Source: Acanthaster planci (Eukaryota > Echinodermata > Asteroidea > Valvatida > Acanthasteridae). From it: DNA of 64,000 nucleotides. The DNA lies in contig NW_019091405.1 in NCBI RefSeq assembly GCF_001949145.1, forward strand, positions 1,161,182-1,225,181, in the 5' to 3' direction. This document shows, one piece after another, positions 11,401-21,600 of this stretch; position 1 is the first letter of the stretch; each line of letters starts with the position of its first letter. The position numbers were made by a program, and so were the translations under genes. Below the pieces are notes generated by a model. It worked only from the letters and a program-made list of their open reading frames with translations, was not told the DNA's origin and ran no database searches.

Positions 11401-12643
11401 AACGCAGTACTTGGAGGGATGTATAGTTCATGTTGCAAATCCCAAGAAAACATTAACTGGACTCCTTATCACCTGTAGACCCTATTCAGGTGGAGGCCAT
11501 TTTTGATCTAATTCCTCATATCCCATGCTTCCAAGCCTCCCTTTCAATAATTTTCAGACTCTGGCAGAGTACAATTCTATGTGTTCAATAATGAATTGGA
11601 AATTAATCATCAGAGTAGACGGGTGCAAATTTGTCATTAAATTTCATTTCATTGCTTCAGTTGTACTCTCAACATTAAAAAATGAAGAGTTAACCTCGCT
11701 TCCAAATTCAATATGGCCGACCCAGTGAATAAAGTCTATTTAGTGTGATAAAGTGCCCCAAGAGTGTGATTGTGAAACGGAACTTCCATTTGTTGTTGAA
11801 TGGAATTGGTTTTGTCTTTGAATGGAATATCCTCTGTGTTTTTGCGGTTTGGCTGTACTGGGCCTTGAGAAGAATAATTGAAAAGTGAATCGTAATCAAC
11901 AACTCACCAATCATGTGGTAGGGATTTAGGGTTACATCGTATAAGCTCAGTCTAGAACAGTTACAGGTTAGGTGATTTTTATAAAAACATAAAGCAGTGA
12001 CAGCCCTTTTGATGTAAAATTCACTGCATGCTGAGGTCGATGCACATGTGGTGCAGGCTGCCCTGAGCACATAAGGACCACTTTCTCTTGGAATACGGTC
12101 AGTTAAAGTGTGGTCTTGGTACCCAGTTTTAACATTCCTTACCAACTTTCTCTTTTTTGTTAATGAGGGGGCACTTCTACGCACAGTGGATAATTTATCA
12201 CTTGTACAGTTTTAGACACTAAAATTTTTCACATGGAATCCCTCATACTTCAAAAGTACAGCCTGATACTTGATTATTTTTCAAGTCAAGGAATGTTTGA
12301 AGCTACTTAAGTGGACAGTTTCATTGCTGTGAGAAATTCCACAGGCCTCCTTCAGCATCTGTATTTTCTCTGTTTACTGAGGATGTCTTTTATGATGAAC
12401 ATTTTGGTTTTCTTGCAGGTCATGACTTCCAAAGCTTGCCTACCACCTCTGTTTGCCTGCCAGGGTCTAAGAGACAACTTAGTCTTGAGTGACTGGAGCA
12501 AAGAGACCGTCAGGCAGCTCTCTGATCGGGGTGCACTCTGTGAATACCACACCTTCCCCAAACTGTACCATGAGATGAACGCGCAAGAACTTCACATGCT
12601 CACAGACTGGATTAAGAAGCAGGTACCAGATGATGGAAGCTGA
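8370..12643 (+). CDS. LYPLAL1: Lysophospholipase-like protein 1 (acyl-protein thioesterase family), complete, 5 exons
   Basis: Exons 8370-8463, 9512-9611, 10384-10553, 11143-11258 and 12419-12643 join in phase to a 234-residue protein; human LYPLAL1 has 237. It is an alpha/beta hydrolase of the APT/LYPLA family, a small cytosolic serine hydrolase. Visible motifs: FLHGSGDTGEG (oxyanion loop, residues 27-37), IFPSAP (58-63), VWYDR (77-81), [16 protein letters not shown] (122-137) with nucleophile Ser125, Asp179 in GLRDNLV and His211 in LYHEM. Exon 1 starts [20 protein letters not shown]. The FxLSSFLN segment that distinguishes LYPLAL1 from LYPLA1/2 is present. The conserved His before the Gly in CHG(x)xD is Gln here (CQG). 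All introns are GT/AG. No convincing polyadenylation signal was found close to the stop. Confidence 0.93.
8521..8615 (+). repeat. tRNA-derived SINE head with inverted partner
   Basis: GCTCAGTCAGAGC (D-arm/A-box-like) is followed about 28 nt later by GGAGTTCGAACGC (T-arm/B-box-like). An inverted partner, CGCTCGAACTCC...CCTTCCTCC (8590-8615), could pair with GGAGGAAAGGAGTTCGAACG. Confidence 0.5.
8715..9140. repeat. Three copies of a palindromic MITE-like element
   Basis: Three related imperfect palindromes lie at about 8715-8814, 8937-9024 and 9066-9139. Each has arms starting CCCCAGAACT(T/G)TGGGG and ending CCCCA(A/C)AGTTCTGGGG; two of them contain a central AACACGTGGGAGCGGG. The middle copy has about 38-nt arms around a short loop, giving a strong potential hairpin. 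Confidence 0.75.
9512..9611 (+). CDS. LYPLAL1: LYPLAL1 exon 2
   Basis: 100 nt. Acceptor GGTGTCATCAG, donor AAG|GTACCA. Encodes [19 protein letters not shown] then [14 protein letters not shown]. It is too short to stand out as an open frame but fits exactly in phase between exons 1 and 3 and supplies the expected G-D-(S/T)-G and YPTAP-like motifs. Confidence 0.88.
9612..10383. other. LYPLAL1 intron 2
   Basis: Contains a minus-strand tRNA-derived SINE head (10095-10185); otherwise nothing recognised. Confidence 0.7.
10095..10185 (-). repeat. tRNA-derived SINE head
   Basis: On the minus strand a D-arm-like GGCAAGCTCAATTCATTGAC is followed by the B-box-like GGGTTCAAATCCTGCTCC and ACTCATTC. The 3' part of the head matches the plus-strand copy at 54695-54767 (GGTTCAAATCCCGCTCC). 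Confidence 0.65.
10384..10553 (+). CDS. LYPLAL1: LYPLAL1 exon 3
   Basis: Acceptor GCATCCCCATAG; ends in phase 1 at CTCG|GTAGGT. Encodes (R)[19 protein letters not shown] and, further on, NRIILG. The TPxxGGxxxxWxDR motif is family-typical. Confidence 0.92.
10554..11142. other. LYPLAL1 intron 3
   Basis: 589-bp intron; an inverted pair of TGGAAACTGTTGGC-like words is the only structure seen. No gene. Confidence 0.6.
11143..11258 (+). CDS. LYPLAL1: LYPLAL1 exon 4 (nucleophile serine)
   Basis: Acceptor TTCACATAACAG, donor AAA|GTGAGT. Encodes [20 protein letters not shown] then [19 protein letters not shown]. The G-x-S-x-G elbow carries the catalytic serine (residue 125). Confidence 0.93.
11259..12418. 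other. LYPLAL1 intron 4
   Basis: 1.16-kb intron. A 158-codon minus-strand open frame (12184-11708) runs through it but resembles no family I know and is probably chance. Confidence 0.6.
12419..12643 (+). CDS. LYPLAL1: LYPLAL1 exon 5 (Asp/His of the triad, stop)
   Basis: Acceptor TTTTCTTGCAG; TGA stop at 12641-12643. Encodes [29 protein letters not shown] and a tail with [20 protein letters not shown]. It supplies Asp179 and His211. Between exons 4 and 5 the family's short Q/K-rich linker is VMTSKAC here. Confidence 0.93.
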   Translation, partial: VMTSKACLPPLFACQGLRDNLVLSDWSKETVRQLSDRGALCEYHTFPKLYHEMNAQELHMLTDWIKKQVPDDGS

Positions 12644-13744
12644 TTCTTGACAGTATCATTACAAGGGAGCAAGGTTACCAGACGATCAGGTAACAACACT
12701 GGAATCTTTTGCACGGTTAAGTTGAACAGGAAACTGGAGTGGAAAACTATAGCTGTTTCCTGACACCAAGGGGTGCTGTTGTGATGTCACTTTTGACCCT
12801 CATCCCTGACATGTTTCAGTTCTTTAGTATAGACCTTTTTTACCCACATGAGTGGATTGCGTTAAATGTAAATAATACCACCAAGTGTGGACCGCCTTGG
12901 CCATGGTGATTGCACATATTCCTACGGGCAGCTTCAACCACGTGCAAGCTCACACACGAATGCTGCATGCTTGCCTAGTTTATCTTAAATTAGTAGATTC
13001 CCATCACAACACTATCCACTCATTACCATCACGACACATGGTGGTCCAGCATGATTGGGACACCACAGAAAAAAGTTGTTTGAACCCAGAATGTTTTCTA
13101 TTGCATGAGTGTGTAGGTTGTTCCTCATTCACTGATTTCATTGACTAAATTAGCAAGAAGACGTATTGATAAGGAAAACTGACCCAACTGTCTGTATCCA
13201 GGCTGCCCGAGGTGAGATCTGCATGTGCTGAGGAATATGGATATTTGAATTAGTATAAATCTTTAAACATGAACACCCTTAGATTTAGCAGCATGAGGTA
13301 TGAATTCAGAACTAGACTGGTCACAAAATTTGCATTTCAAGAATTGAAGTTATTGCAAGTTTGTCCTTGTACATGTAGCATGGAATCTGTCTCTGCAGCC
13401 ACAATCAAGAATTAGCTCTTTTTTTTTCTTTGTGAATTTCTTTGAAAGGTTTAACTACGCAAGAGTGGCTTAGACAGAACGCTCTACTTACGTGTTGGTG
13501 CTCGAATCTCCCAAAACGATTGAAGTGACGTGTTGCAAATTCTTAAAATAACTGCCAAAACATACCCTCTCACCCTGACCTTTTTCTTCATGTTCATTAC
13601 CCACAGACATAGCTTTTGCAGCTGTTGTGTGCATGAATCTCCACAAGAAAGAATTCTTTGATCAATCGTACACAATACATGTACTTTGGTTTGCTACGGA
13701 AGCTTATATGGCTGTCCATGTTACCACGTAGCTGAATTAATTTA

Positions 13745-14365
13745 TTGTGGAAACAGAGAATCATACCTGGATAACACTGATTTCAAAGATAAGTTATCGT
13801 TGAAACGCTGAATTCAACAACAACGCTTTGTGGGAACGCCAATTTCAATTATATTATTTCTCTGTAATGCAGAATTCAAAGATAACATATCCTGGCAACA
13901 CGGGATTCCATGATAATATTTCTTGGAAGCACGGAATTCAATTGTAATATTTTTTGGAAATACAGAATTCAATGATAATATACATGTACCTTCAAAACTT
14001 GGAATTGAATGATAATGTACCTCAGAAGCCTAGAATTCACTTTTGTTCACTGGTACATGGCGCGTCATCTTTGCAGGGTAGCCTACACAAGGTGTCATAT
14101 TGGCACACTCAGGCCTACTGTCCATCATGTCTCATGTTGCACATGAGCTGAGCCATGGACTTTGATTCAGACTCAAGTTGAATGTATTGGTTGGCCGGAG
14201 GCCCTGGCAAGAAATACTTTGTCTCCAAAACTGTGGACGTTGAATTCCGAGTTTCAGGCATTATCATTTAATTCCATGTAGCCGAGATACATGTACATTA
14301 TCTTTGAATTCTGCATTTCAGAGATACATTATCATAAAATTAGTGTTTCCACAATGTTTTATCAT
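13745..14365. repeat. Diverged ~30-32-bp tandem array with inverted counterpart
   Basis: About nine diverged units of the form TGG(A)AACAC(A/G)GAATTCAATGATAATAT run from 13750 to 14040. Between 14235 and 14365 the same unit appears in reverse complement (ATTATCTTTGAATTCTGCATTTC, ATTATCATAAAATTAGTGTTTCC). EcoRI-type GAATTC and GATAAT recur at the period. This resembles the subterminal repeats of a foldback element. Confidence 0.6.
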
Positions 14366-16693
14366 CTAGTTATTTATTGATGTAATTTTACCAGGTTAGC
14401 CCCATCAGCTATCAAAGAACTGCTGTCCTTGGGAGCCGTGCATTAACTTGTAAAAATACAGTTTGTACTTAATGAAATGGGCTCATAAACATGATACAAT
14501 TTAAAAGCACGCATGACATCAAAATGTGATATAAAAAAGCAGGAATTAGCTATTGACTAATATACGAACCCACTTACGTAAACCAAATTTGATAGCGTAT
14601 CCATTGAAACCAATTAAATAGAAAAAAGTTGATGAGGCAGTCAAATTGTCAATTCAATTCATTGAAATGAGTTTTTCGGGGATAAGTTGTCTTGAATTCA
14701 CTGTTATCCACTATCCAGTGTATGTCTCTTTGTTCCAAGGACAAATTAACTCAGTAATGTGGTTACATGAATGGTCATTTAAGCTTCCGTAGTTTGCCCT
14801 TCAGTATTTAGCATCTGGGATAGTAGTTTATGTGGAGTGGTGCTTTCAGCCAGTGTTGGTTTAAATTAGTCAGAGTACTGTATTGGGGAGTATATGTCAG
14901 TTTTTAAAGTGAGAGTACAGTACTCAGGTGGTTGCTGTGGTTACATTTTTTTATTACTTTTGTTTTTTATGTTTTTGGTTTTATGGATATTTGGGGTTTG
15001 GGATCCAGCTTTGTGTTTAATTTTGTTTTACCATTGTATGGGGGCCCCAGCATATTATGGATCTTTTGCATATTTAAACTTTGGCCACTTCCATAGATTC
15101 CTTGTTTTCCAAATGCAGCCCAAGTTCAAACATGGTGATAACGTACAAACAGCCAGTGGGTGCCTATATTTTTGTTCCCCCTTTCCCCCATGTTTGCTTG
15201 CACTTGGCCTTCATGCTTTGTCGAGAATCCAAATATGTTTAGACAACCATCTAGTTGTCACGCCTGCATTTGTTCTTGATTTATGCTTAAGTTGCGGCAG
15301 CTTGCAGCAAAGCTTTGATTAGTGGATGCAAGTCATGCATTGGGATTTGAAGGTCTTTAATAAAGCGTGACGTTATGTTTTTCCATATCATTGTCATATG
15401 AAAGTTGACCCCCCCATGAAATGTGGTCTTTTTTAGGTCATGTTGACTTTCAGCTTCCAGTCTATGCCAGCTGTTGTTCCTTGTACAGTTAAGTCATGCG
15501 TAACAACATACAGCTTATGCCTCAGACAGCTAGCATTTCATACCTCACAGGGACGGCAAAGTATTCAAGTCCGATTGAGGATGCCTTGTTTGTGAAATTC
15601 CTGCCCATAGGGCTTTTTTCCTTTGACAAAATGAAATAGTTGCAGATAACTCGTTGGAAAAATAGTAACTAAATCTGGTAGGAAAGCCTCTGTTTTGTTA
15701 TGGCCTACTTTGTTTAGGAGGCTTAACACCATGAACTTCATAGGAAAGGGAGGAGCAAGGGGAGGACCCCCCCAAAAGTTGAATCTGAAAACTGTAAAAG
15801 GGATAAAGAAGATAACAGTAGAGAAATACCCAAAATGGAGTAAAGATGACGAAACTCACCAGTTCGCTTGAAAATACCTCCAAATTCATCCTCTTTCACC
15901 ATTAATGGTTTATTCTGTTTTGCTGCTGATGAGTGGTTTCCCTTGTGAACAGTTGTTCAGTTTTACCATTAGTGTTGGAAATATCACAAGATTTATTCCA
16001 ATAAGATTGGTAGGAGAAGTTGGTGGTTGATACCTATACATGTACATGTAGCTAGTATATAGGCACTGATTATATTTGCTTTTCAGTGCCAAATTAATTT
16101 AAATGACACAATTATTCATTTAAAGGAAATGCCCTTTTCAATTTTCCAGCTGTGACACGTACAAGTAATGTGATCAATGCCATATAGAGGAGAGCTTAAT
16201 TCAGGGTATTTTGGAACTTGAGCCTATCAAAACTGTTATAGTTGAAATGAGTTCCTTTTTACGCTTGGCCGCACCAGTGTCAGAACAGATATTGGCATGC
16301 TGTTATAAAATTCAGGTTGTATGTCCACCGAGTTCGAGAGGTTGCTTTCTCATTGTTTTGTTGTGACTCAGAGAGCCGTAACTATGGAATGACAGGACCT
16401 TTCCAAGTAATAAAGGGTCCTAAGCAATCCTACCCCCGAAGAAGGATAAATCAGTGAAGTGGGATGCAAATGACCAATTTGCTTAAAGGAAATGAGGGTG
16501 AGACGTTTACACGTTTAAAAATTTAAACGAAAAGAGTTCCAAATCCGTTTACAGATTTTCCCAAACGTTTAAACGGAACCGCGCCTTATAGATGTTTGAC
16601 GTTTTTATTGACGCAATCTTGCGTTCATTTTTGTTGTAAACGATACCTGTAAAATGTATCCTAATTTTCAGAATGCTTTACTGGACGGTCATA

Positions 16694-16789
16694 TCAAAGG
16701 GATACCATGGATTCATCACCGCAAGTCAAAGGAATACCATGGATTCATCACCGCAAGTCAAAGGAATACCATGGATTCATCACCGGAAC
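16694..16789 (+). repeat. 32-bp minisatellite, 3 copies
   Basis: Three near-identical 32-bp units (16694-16725, 16726-16757, 16758-16789) beginning TCAAAGGAATACCATGGATT. Only a few substitutions (GGGATA in copy 1, GGAAC at the end of copy 3). Flanked by two similar GG(G)TG.G.CGTTTACA(C/G)GTT sequences at about 16497 and 16857. Confidence 0.9.
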
Positions 16790-18393
16790 TTTGTGTCAAC
16801 TATTTACATTGTATACAATTTGTTGTGTTTCAAGTTTTCAGTGACACCGTGGTAAGGGTGGGGCGTTTACAGGTTCAAACGGTATGGGGAAGTTTTCTAA
16901 ACATTTTTTAAATTTAACGTAAATTTCCCCCCTGTAAAGGAAACCCTCAAAATTAATTTAAGTTCCACTTTTTGGTTTAATGAACCCCCCCCCCCGTCTC
17001 TGGTCAGGCAACGGGCCTATTTCGACGACCAACTTCTCATGGTTACTTCCAAATAATCAGTCAGTGCTTTTGACAAGACCTGCCCCAAAAGATTTTTGAG
17101 GGGAAACCAATTTCTTGGTCAGTTAAAATGGCACATTTTTAATGTTTAAACACAGCAAAGTAATTGTGTACGTAATTACTGACGAACTTAAAGAGGCTGT
17201 TCCCCCATGTATTGGCCCATTGGATCGATAAATAAAAACACGAAGCGAATTTTAACACGTGGTTTCCACATATGTAGCTATAAGCCGATGACAGAAGAGA
17301 ATGCAAGAGAAAGACAACAGAATTTTAAGGGCCAAATGAAAAAGAAAACTTAACTTGGAAGAAAAGACAGAGACCCACTACGGAACAACTGTTGACACTA
17401 TTTTTAAGATTTACGGGCAATGCTTCTGGCGGATTCAGAAACGGGATTTTGGGAAGAAATCCAAACTCGCCGCATATATGCTGGCTGATGCCGAAGATAC
17501 GGCAATTCCCAAAGCGCTATAATCCTACTGAATGTTGTCGAATAAAACTGTTGGTAGAAATAAAATCGTGGGTGACGACGCGTAACGAACGTTGTCTGGC
17601 CGGTCGGTTTAGAACGTTCTCGTGGCAATGCCTTTATCTCGGGGTAATATTAATTATTTGGCCCCTGTTCTCGTCTCCAACGGTTAACCATGGAGGATGC
17701 TCCAACGCGTAGTATGAATATATACAGGTACTCGTGGGGTCAAAGACGACCTGGATGGAGCGAACTGACGTCATCAACATCACATTCATTTCAGCTGAGC
17801 TGCCCTAGTGGTAGTGATTGTGATTGTGAATGAACTTGAAGTACACGTTCACGCGCATGGCTGATTTTGAAGTATGCCCATAAATTTAGCGGCATTGTCG
17901 ATCTTGACGACGCGGGGGGGGGGTAGTGCACTTCCTAGACTGTTTTCGTATCGTGACGTGTGTACTCTCTCACCGCGATCTGAGCTGCACGCGATGCAGC
18001 ACGGCATAAACTCATCAGAGAATCTGGATCCCGAATTACTGCTGGTGTCGTCGGATCACAGCAAGGGTACATAGATGTGCACATGACAATGTACATGTAC
18101 ATGTACATCATGCAATACATAAGCGGGGAATATCACTGTCAAAGTCGGCAAGGGGCGGAGCCTCGCATTATGATAAGGCAAGTTTAGGCGCGCAGGCGCG
18201 GCAGGCTGTGCACTAGCTAGTTGTACACACATGTACACGTACATGTACATATAGCAGGGACACTTGCACCGCATCGAGAAGCATTCGTTCAACGGATTTG
18301 TAACGTACCTCAAGTGTACATATATGCTGCACTTGTGCCAATTAAGTGTGATTTCTCAAGGTTGAATCGAACACGTGGGAAAAATCAAGCGAA

Positions 18394-18646
18394 ATGGCCG
18401 GCGCATCAGAGACAGACAATTTCCACGGCAATTCTGTGGAGAACGGCCATGCCAGTCGCACCAATAAGGATTTGAGCGATCTGGACGGCGATCCTGTCGT
18501 GGCGGCTGACCTGCCGGTTAAGAGCTCAGTCGAGGAGCGGGAGCAGTGGAGCAGCAAGTTGGACTTTCTGCTCGCCTTGATCGGTTTCTCCGTGGGCCTC
18601 GGCAATGTGTGGCGGTTTCCTTATCTCTGCTTCAAAAACGGTGGAG
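18394..18646 (+). CDS. SLC6 exon 1 (N-terminus and TM1)
   Basis: ATG at 18394 in GCGAAATGGCC context. Encodes the cytosolic leader and TM1 ([20 protein letters not shown] then [14 protein letters not shown]). Donor G|GTAAGC at 18647; ends in phase 1. Confidence 0.93.
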
Positions 18647-21600
18647 GTAAGCAGTTGCAGTGCTGGAGGAGATGCAGAATTCCTGTACCGCAGGCATCAC
18701 CAATTTCTCTGTGTTTGATATGAAAATTGAAATGTTTTGTCATTCAAGTTGCTTTCATACATTTAATTCACACAAAGCTACTTCTAATTTTAGGGTTTGT
18801 TGTGTGAGCAGTACACATGATAAAGCTCTAGGACTAACAGAGGATTTTTCTTGGGGAGGTAAAATAAGAATTGATGTACCCGGAGAAGAAAATCTGGACT
18901 TTCAGTCACTTTTTTGAATGTGAGAGCAAGCTCTGTAACTTGTGTCTTATTAAGGCTTATTAAGGCACACTGTTTGTCATGTAAATTAATAACCACATGA
19001 GCTGCATGCATGATCAGATATTTTGGGTTGATATTGCTCACTTTGTACCTCCACAATGTACATTGTACTGTATGGTGTATACAGTGGAGACCTACAACAT
19101 TACAGCCATCAAACAAGTCCAACAACTCCAGGTCACTTTTCGTACTAACCACAGTACTCCTGACCTCGGGTATTCCTGTGACCAAGTGGCATAATTTTGT
19201 AGCAAAAATCCTCCTTGTGTCTCATTACACCAAACATTTTTATTTTTTTAGGGAAAATATAGAGAGGAAGGGAGAGTTTTTACTAAATACTTCTGTTGTC
19301 TGCAAAAAAGACCTAAACTCAGCAATGCAGCAATTTTTTTTCTGTCTGTTTTTTCATTTCCCAATCTTTTTTAGGGCAATGCCAATATTCGATTGATTAT
19401 CAAATATTTGAATATTAATTTCCAAATTTGAATAATACTAAATTCATGAAAAGGAAGGGAACATTTTCTTTTGCTTTGTATGAGAAAATATGCACTACGG
19501 AGGCTTGTTTCAAGCAGATTTAAAATGAAAACGACAGAAATCTATTGATTGAGAAATTTTCAACTGGGCAAGAAATATTGGTCATCTCTTAAATCTTGCT
19601 TAAGCGTGGCTGGAGATACTCCTAGATGTGAAAAGCTATTATATTGATTATAATGTACAGTTGCATGCATTATTGCAACTGATTTTGTATATGGTTTGTT
19701 CATCAACAATCTGCCCATCGGTACAACCAAATATTCAGATACCCGATCGAATTGAAGGTTGAATATTTGAATAGTGAATTATTTGAATTGACTCAGCCCT
19801 AATGGCACATGGGTATAGCAAATCTGAGATTTTCAATGGTGTGCATGCAGTTTGAGTTAATATGGCCTTAAGCTATTATTGCCCAAGCCAAACACCCCCA
19901 AAGACCCCAAGGTGCCATTTGTTGGATATCTTTTATTTCCCTGGCCCTGTGCTGTCTATAGGGCCTTTCAAATTCTCATGCTTTTTTTCCCTCCTGCTTG
20001 TGTCATTGATACTCCACAAGGTCTTTTTTTTTTCTACATCACAGTTGTGTTTCTCCTACAAGTGGCTGCAAAACTATCCCTGGCTATCCCTACAAATGTA
20101 ACAGAACAACTCACAAAGTATTGAAAATCCCATGCAGATAAACGTACTGGTAAATAGAAAAATGAAAATACAGCCCTCTTTAAATGAATAAGACAAATAT
20201 TAATTTTGAGCCAATTGAGGCAAAATCAAAAACTAACCGAAGGTGCTATTTTGCAACCTACATGTATGGCTGCTCATTCAAAATTGTAGGCAAAATGGCA
20301 GAGGTCTGTTGCTCAGTGTTGTGATTTGTGTTTTTTTTCTGATTACAGGTGACATTTTGTAGGAAATTGATATAGCTTTATGGTTATTCATAACAAAAAA
20401 GGCTGTCCATGCTCAGCAAAATATGATTGCTGAAAAAAAAAGCATTTTAAAATGCAACTTGAGAGCTACAATAATGTCTCCTTAAAATGACCAGAGACTG
20501 TTTTATGATTATATTTAAAAAAGATGAACAAAATTAACAGAGAGCCTTAAATAAGTTGAATAAATATATTTGGCTTGTAATTGAGATAGATATGTGTACA
20601 CGTGTGCAATTTGTGCGGAGTAGTTCTCATTCTACATACAGCAGCTTGTATTTTCAAAGAAATTGGTGATGAGGCATTTCACGCAATATTGCCTCCCTCA
20701 GCAAACTGGCAGGAGTCAGTCTCCTCTGCAGTGGGTGATTGGGGATGATGGAGCAGATGAGAAGAACAAAGGGAGGGATACAATAAAGGATACCTAGGCA
20801 ACTGTCTCCACAGTCCAAACCACAAGGTTAATTGCCTCCACAGACTGCCATCAGTCTTGATGTGCCTACTGGCAACAAAAGGTACATGTACAAGGCATGC
20901 AAAGTCTAGTAACGGCAAGCTACAGTGCACACCGAAACCCAACACTGCACGTACACACGAGAGCTACTGCCTTCCTGAGGACAACACACATGCTCCAGGT
21001 GCAGTTCAGCTGAACATCTTTAGAGCTACTAGTGTACATCCAATCCATGCCGCCCTGCAACTGTCATGTGCAACAAGAGTGGACATTTGCACATCGACTG
21101 GTTTTTAATGACAGTGCGCAACGTGTTGGATAATAACAGCAGAGAGAGAAGGATTGGGGAGCAAGAGCCTCGGCCCGCATTTAGCCCCCCCCCTTTTTTT
21201 GCTCAGCAGAGGCAAATGTAGTTCAGAAATAGTTGCAACTCTAACACTTTCTAATGGTCAGATTATACCTCTGTCAAAAATGTCATGCCGAGATTTATAG
21301 ATTTGATGCAACTAAGAATTACAGTTAAAGATTTGGAGGATGGCTAAAATCGCCCATTTTAAAAAATCAATTATAATGTAGCTCTAACGGGAATCTGCTG
21401 AAATTTTGACAACATGCAAGATGGGACATAAACGTATTCATCTAAGTTGTGACATTGATTTTAAATAGATGTCCTGGTGTAGTGGCATAATAATTTTACG
21501 AATAAAACAACCAGTGGAAAAGTATCGACTTTTGTGTGTGCATGTTTTTTCTGTCTTTTAATATTGATATCACATCTGTAGTCACTCATGGCACCGTCAC

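Larger units (their letters stand above)
12644..18393. other. Region between LYPLAL1 stop and SLC6 start
   Basis: 5.7 kb. It should hold the LYPLAL1 3' UTR and the SLC6 promoter/5' UTR (probably 17600-18393, which has a GGGGGGGGG run at 17912 and TACATGTAC clusters at 18089-18112 and 18229-18251). It also contains the 30-bp-period array at 13745-14365 and the 32-bp minisatellite at 16694-16789. No further gene recognised. Confidence 0.55.

Noticed and set aside
11708-12184. 158-codon open frame on the minus strand, the longest in the window
   Set aside because: Lies in LYPLAL1 intron 4, has no recognisable motif, no splice or start context, and composition like the surrounding intron.
14894-15322. 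142-codon hydrophobic open frame on the plus strand
   Set aside because: T-rich sequence produces Phe/Leu runs by chance; no family motif and no transmembrane topology that makes sense.
17392-17712. 106-codon open frame upstream of the SLC6 start
   Set aside because: No recognisable motif; an open frame on the opposite strand overlaps it. More likely promoter/5' region DNA.
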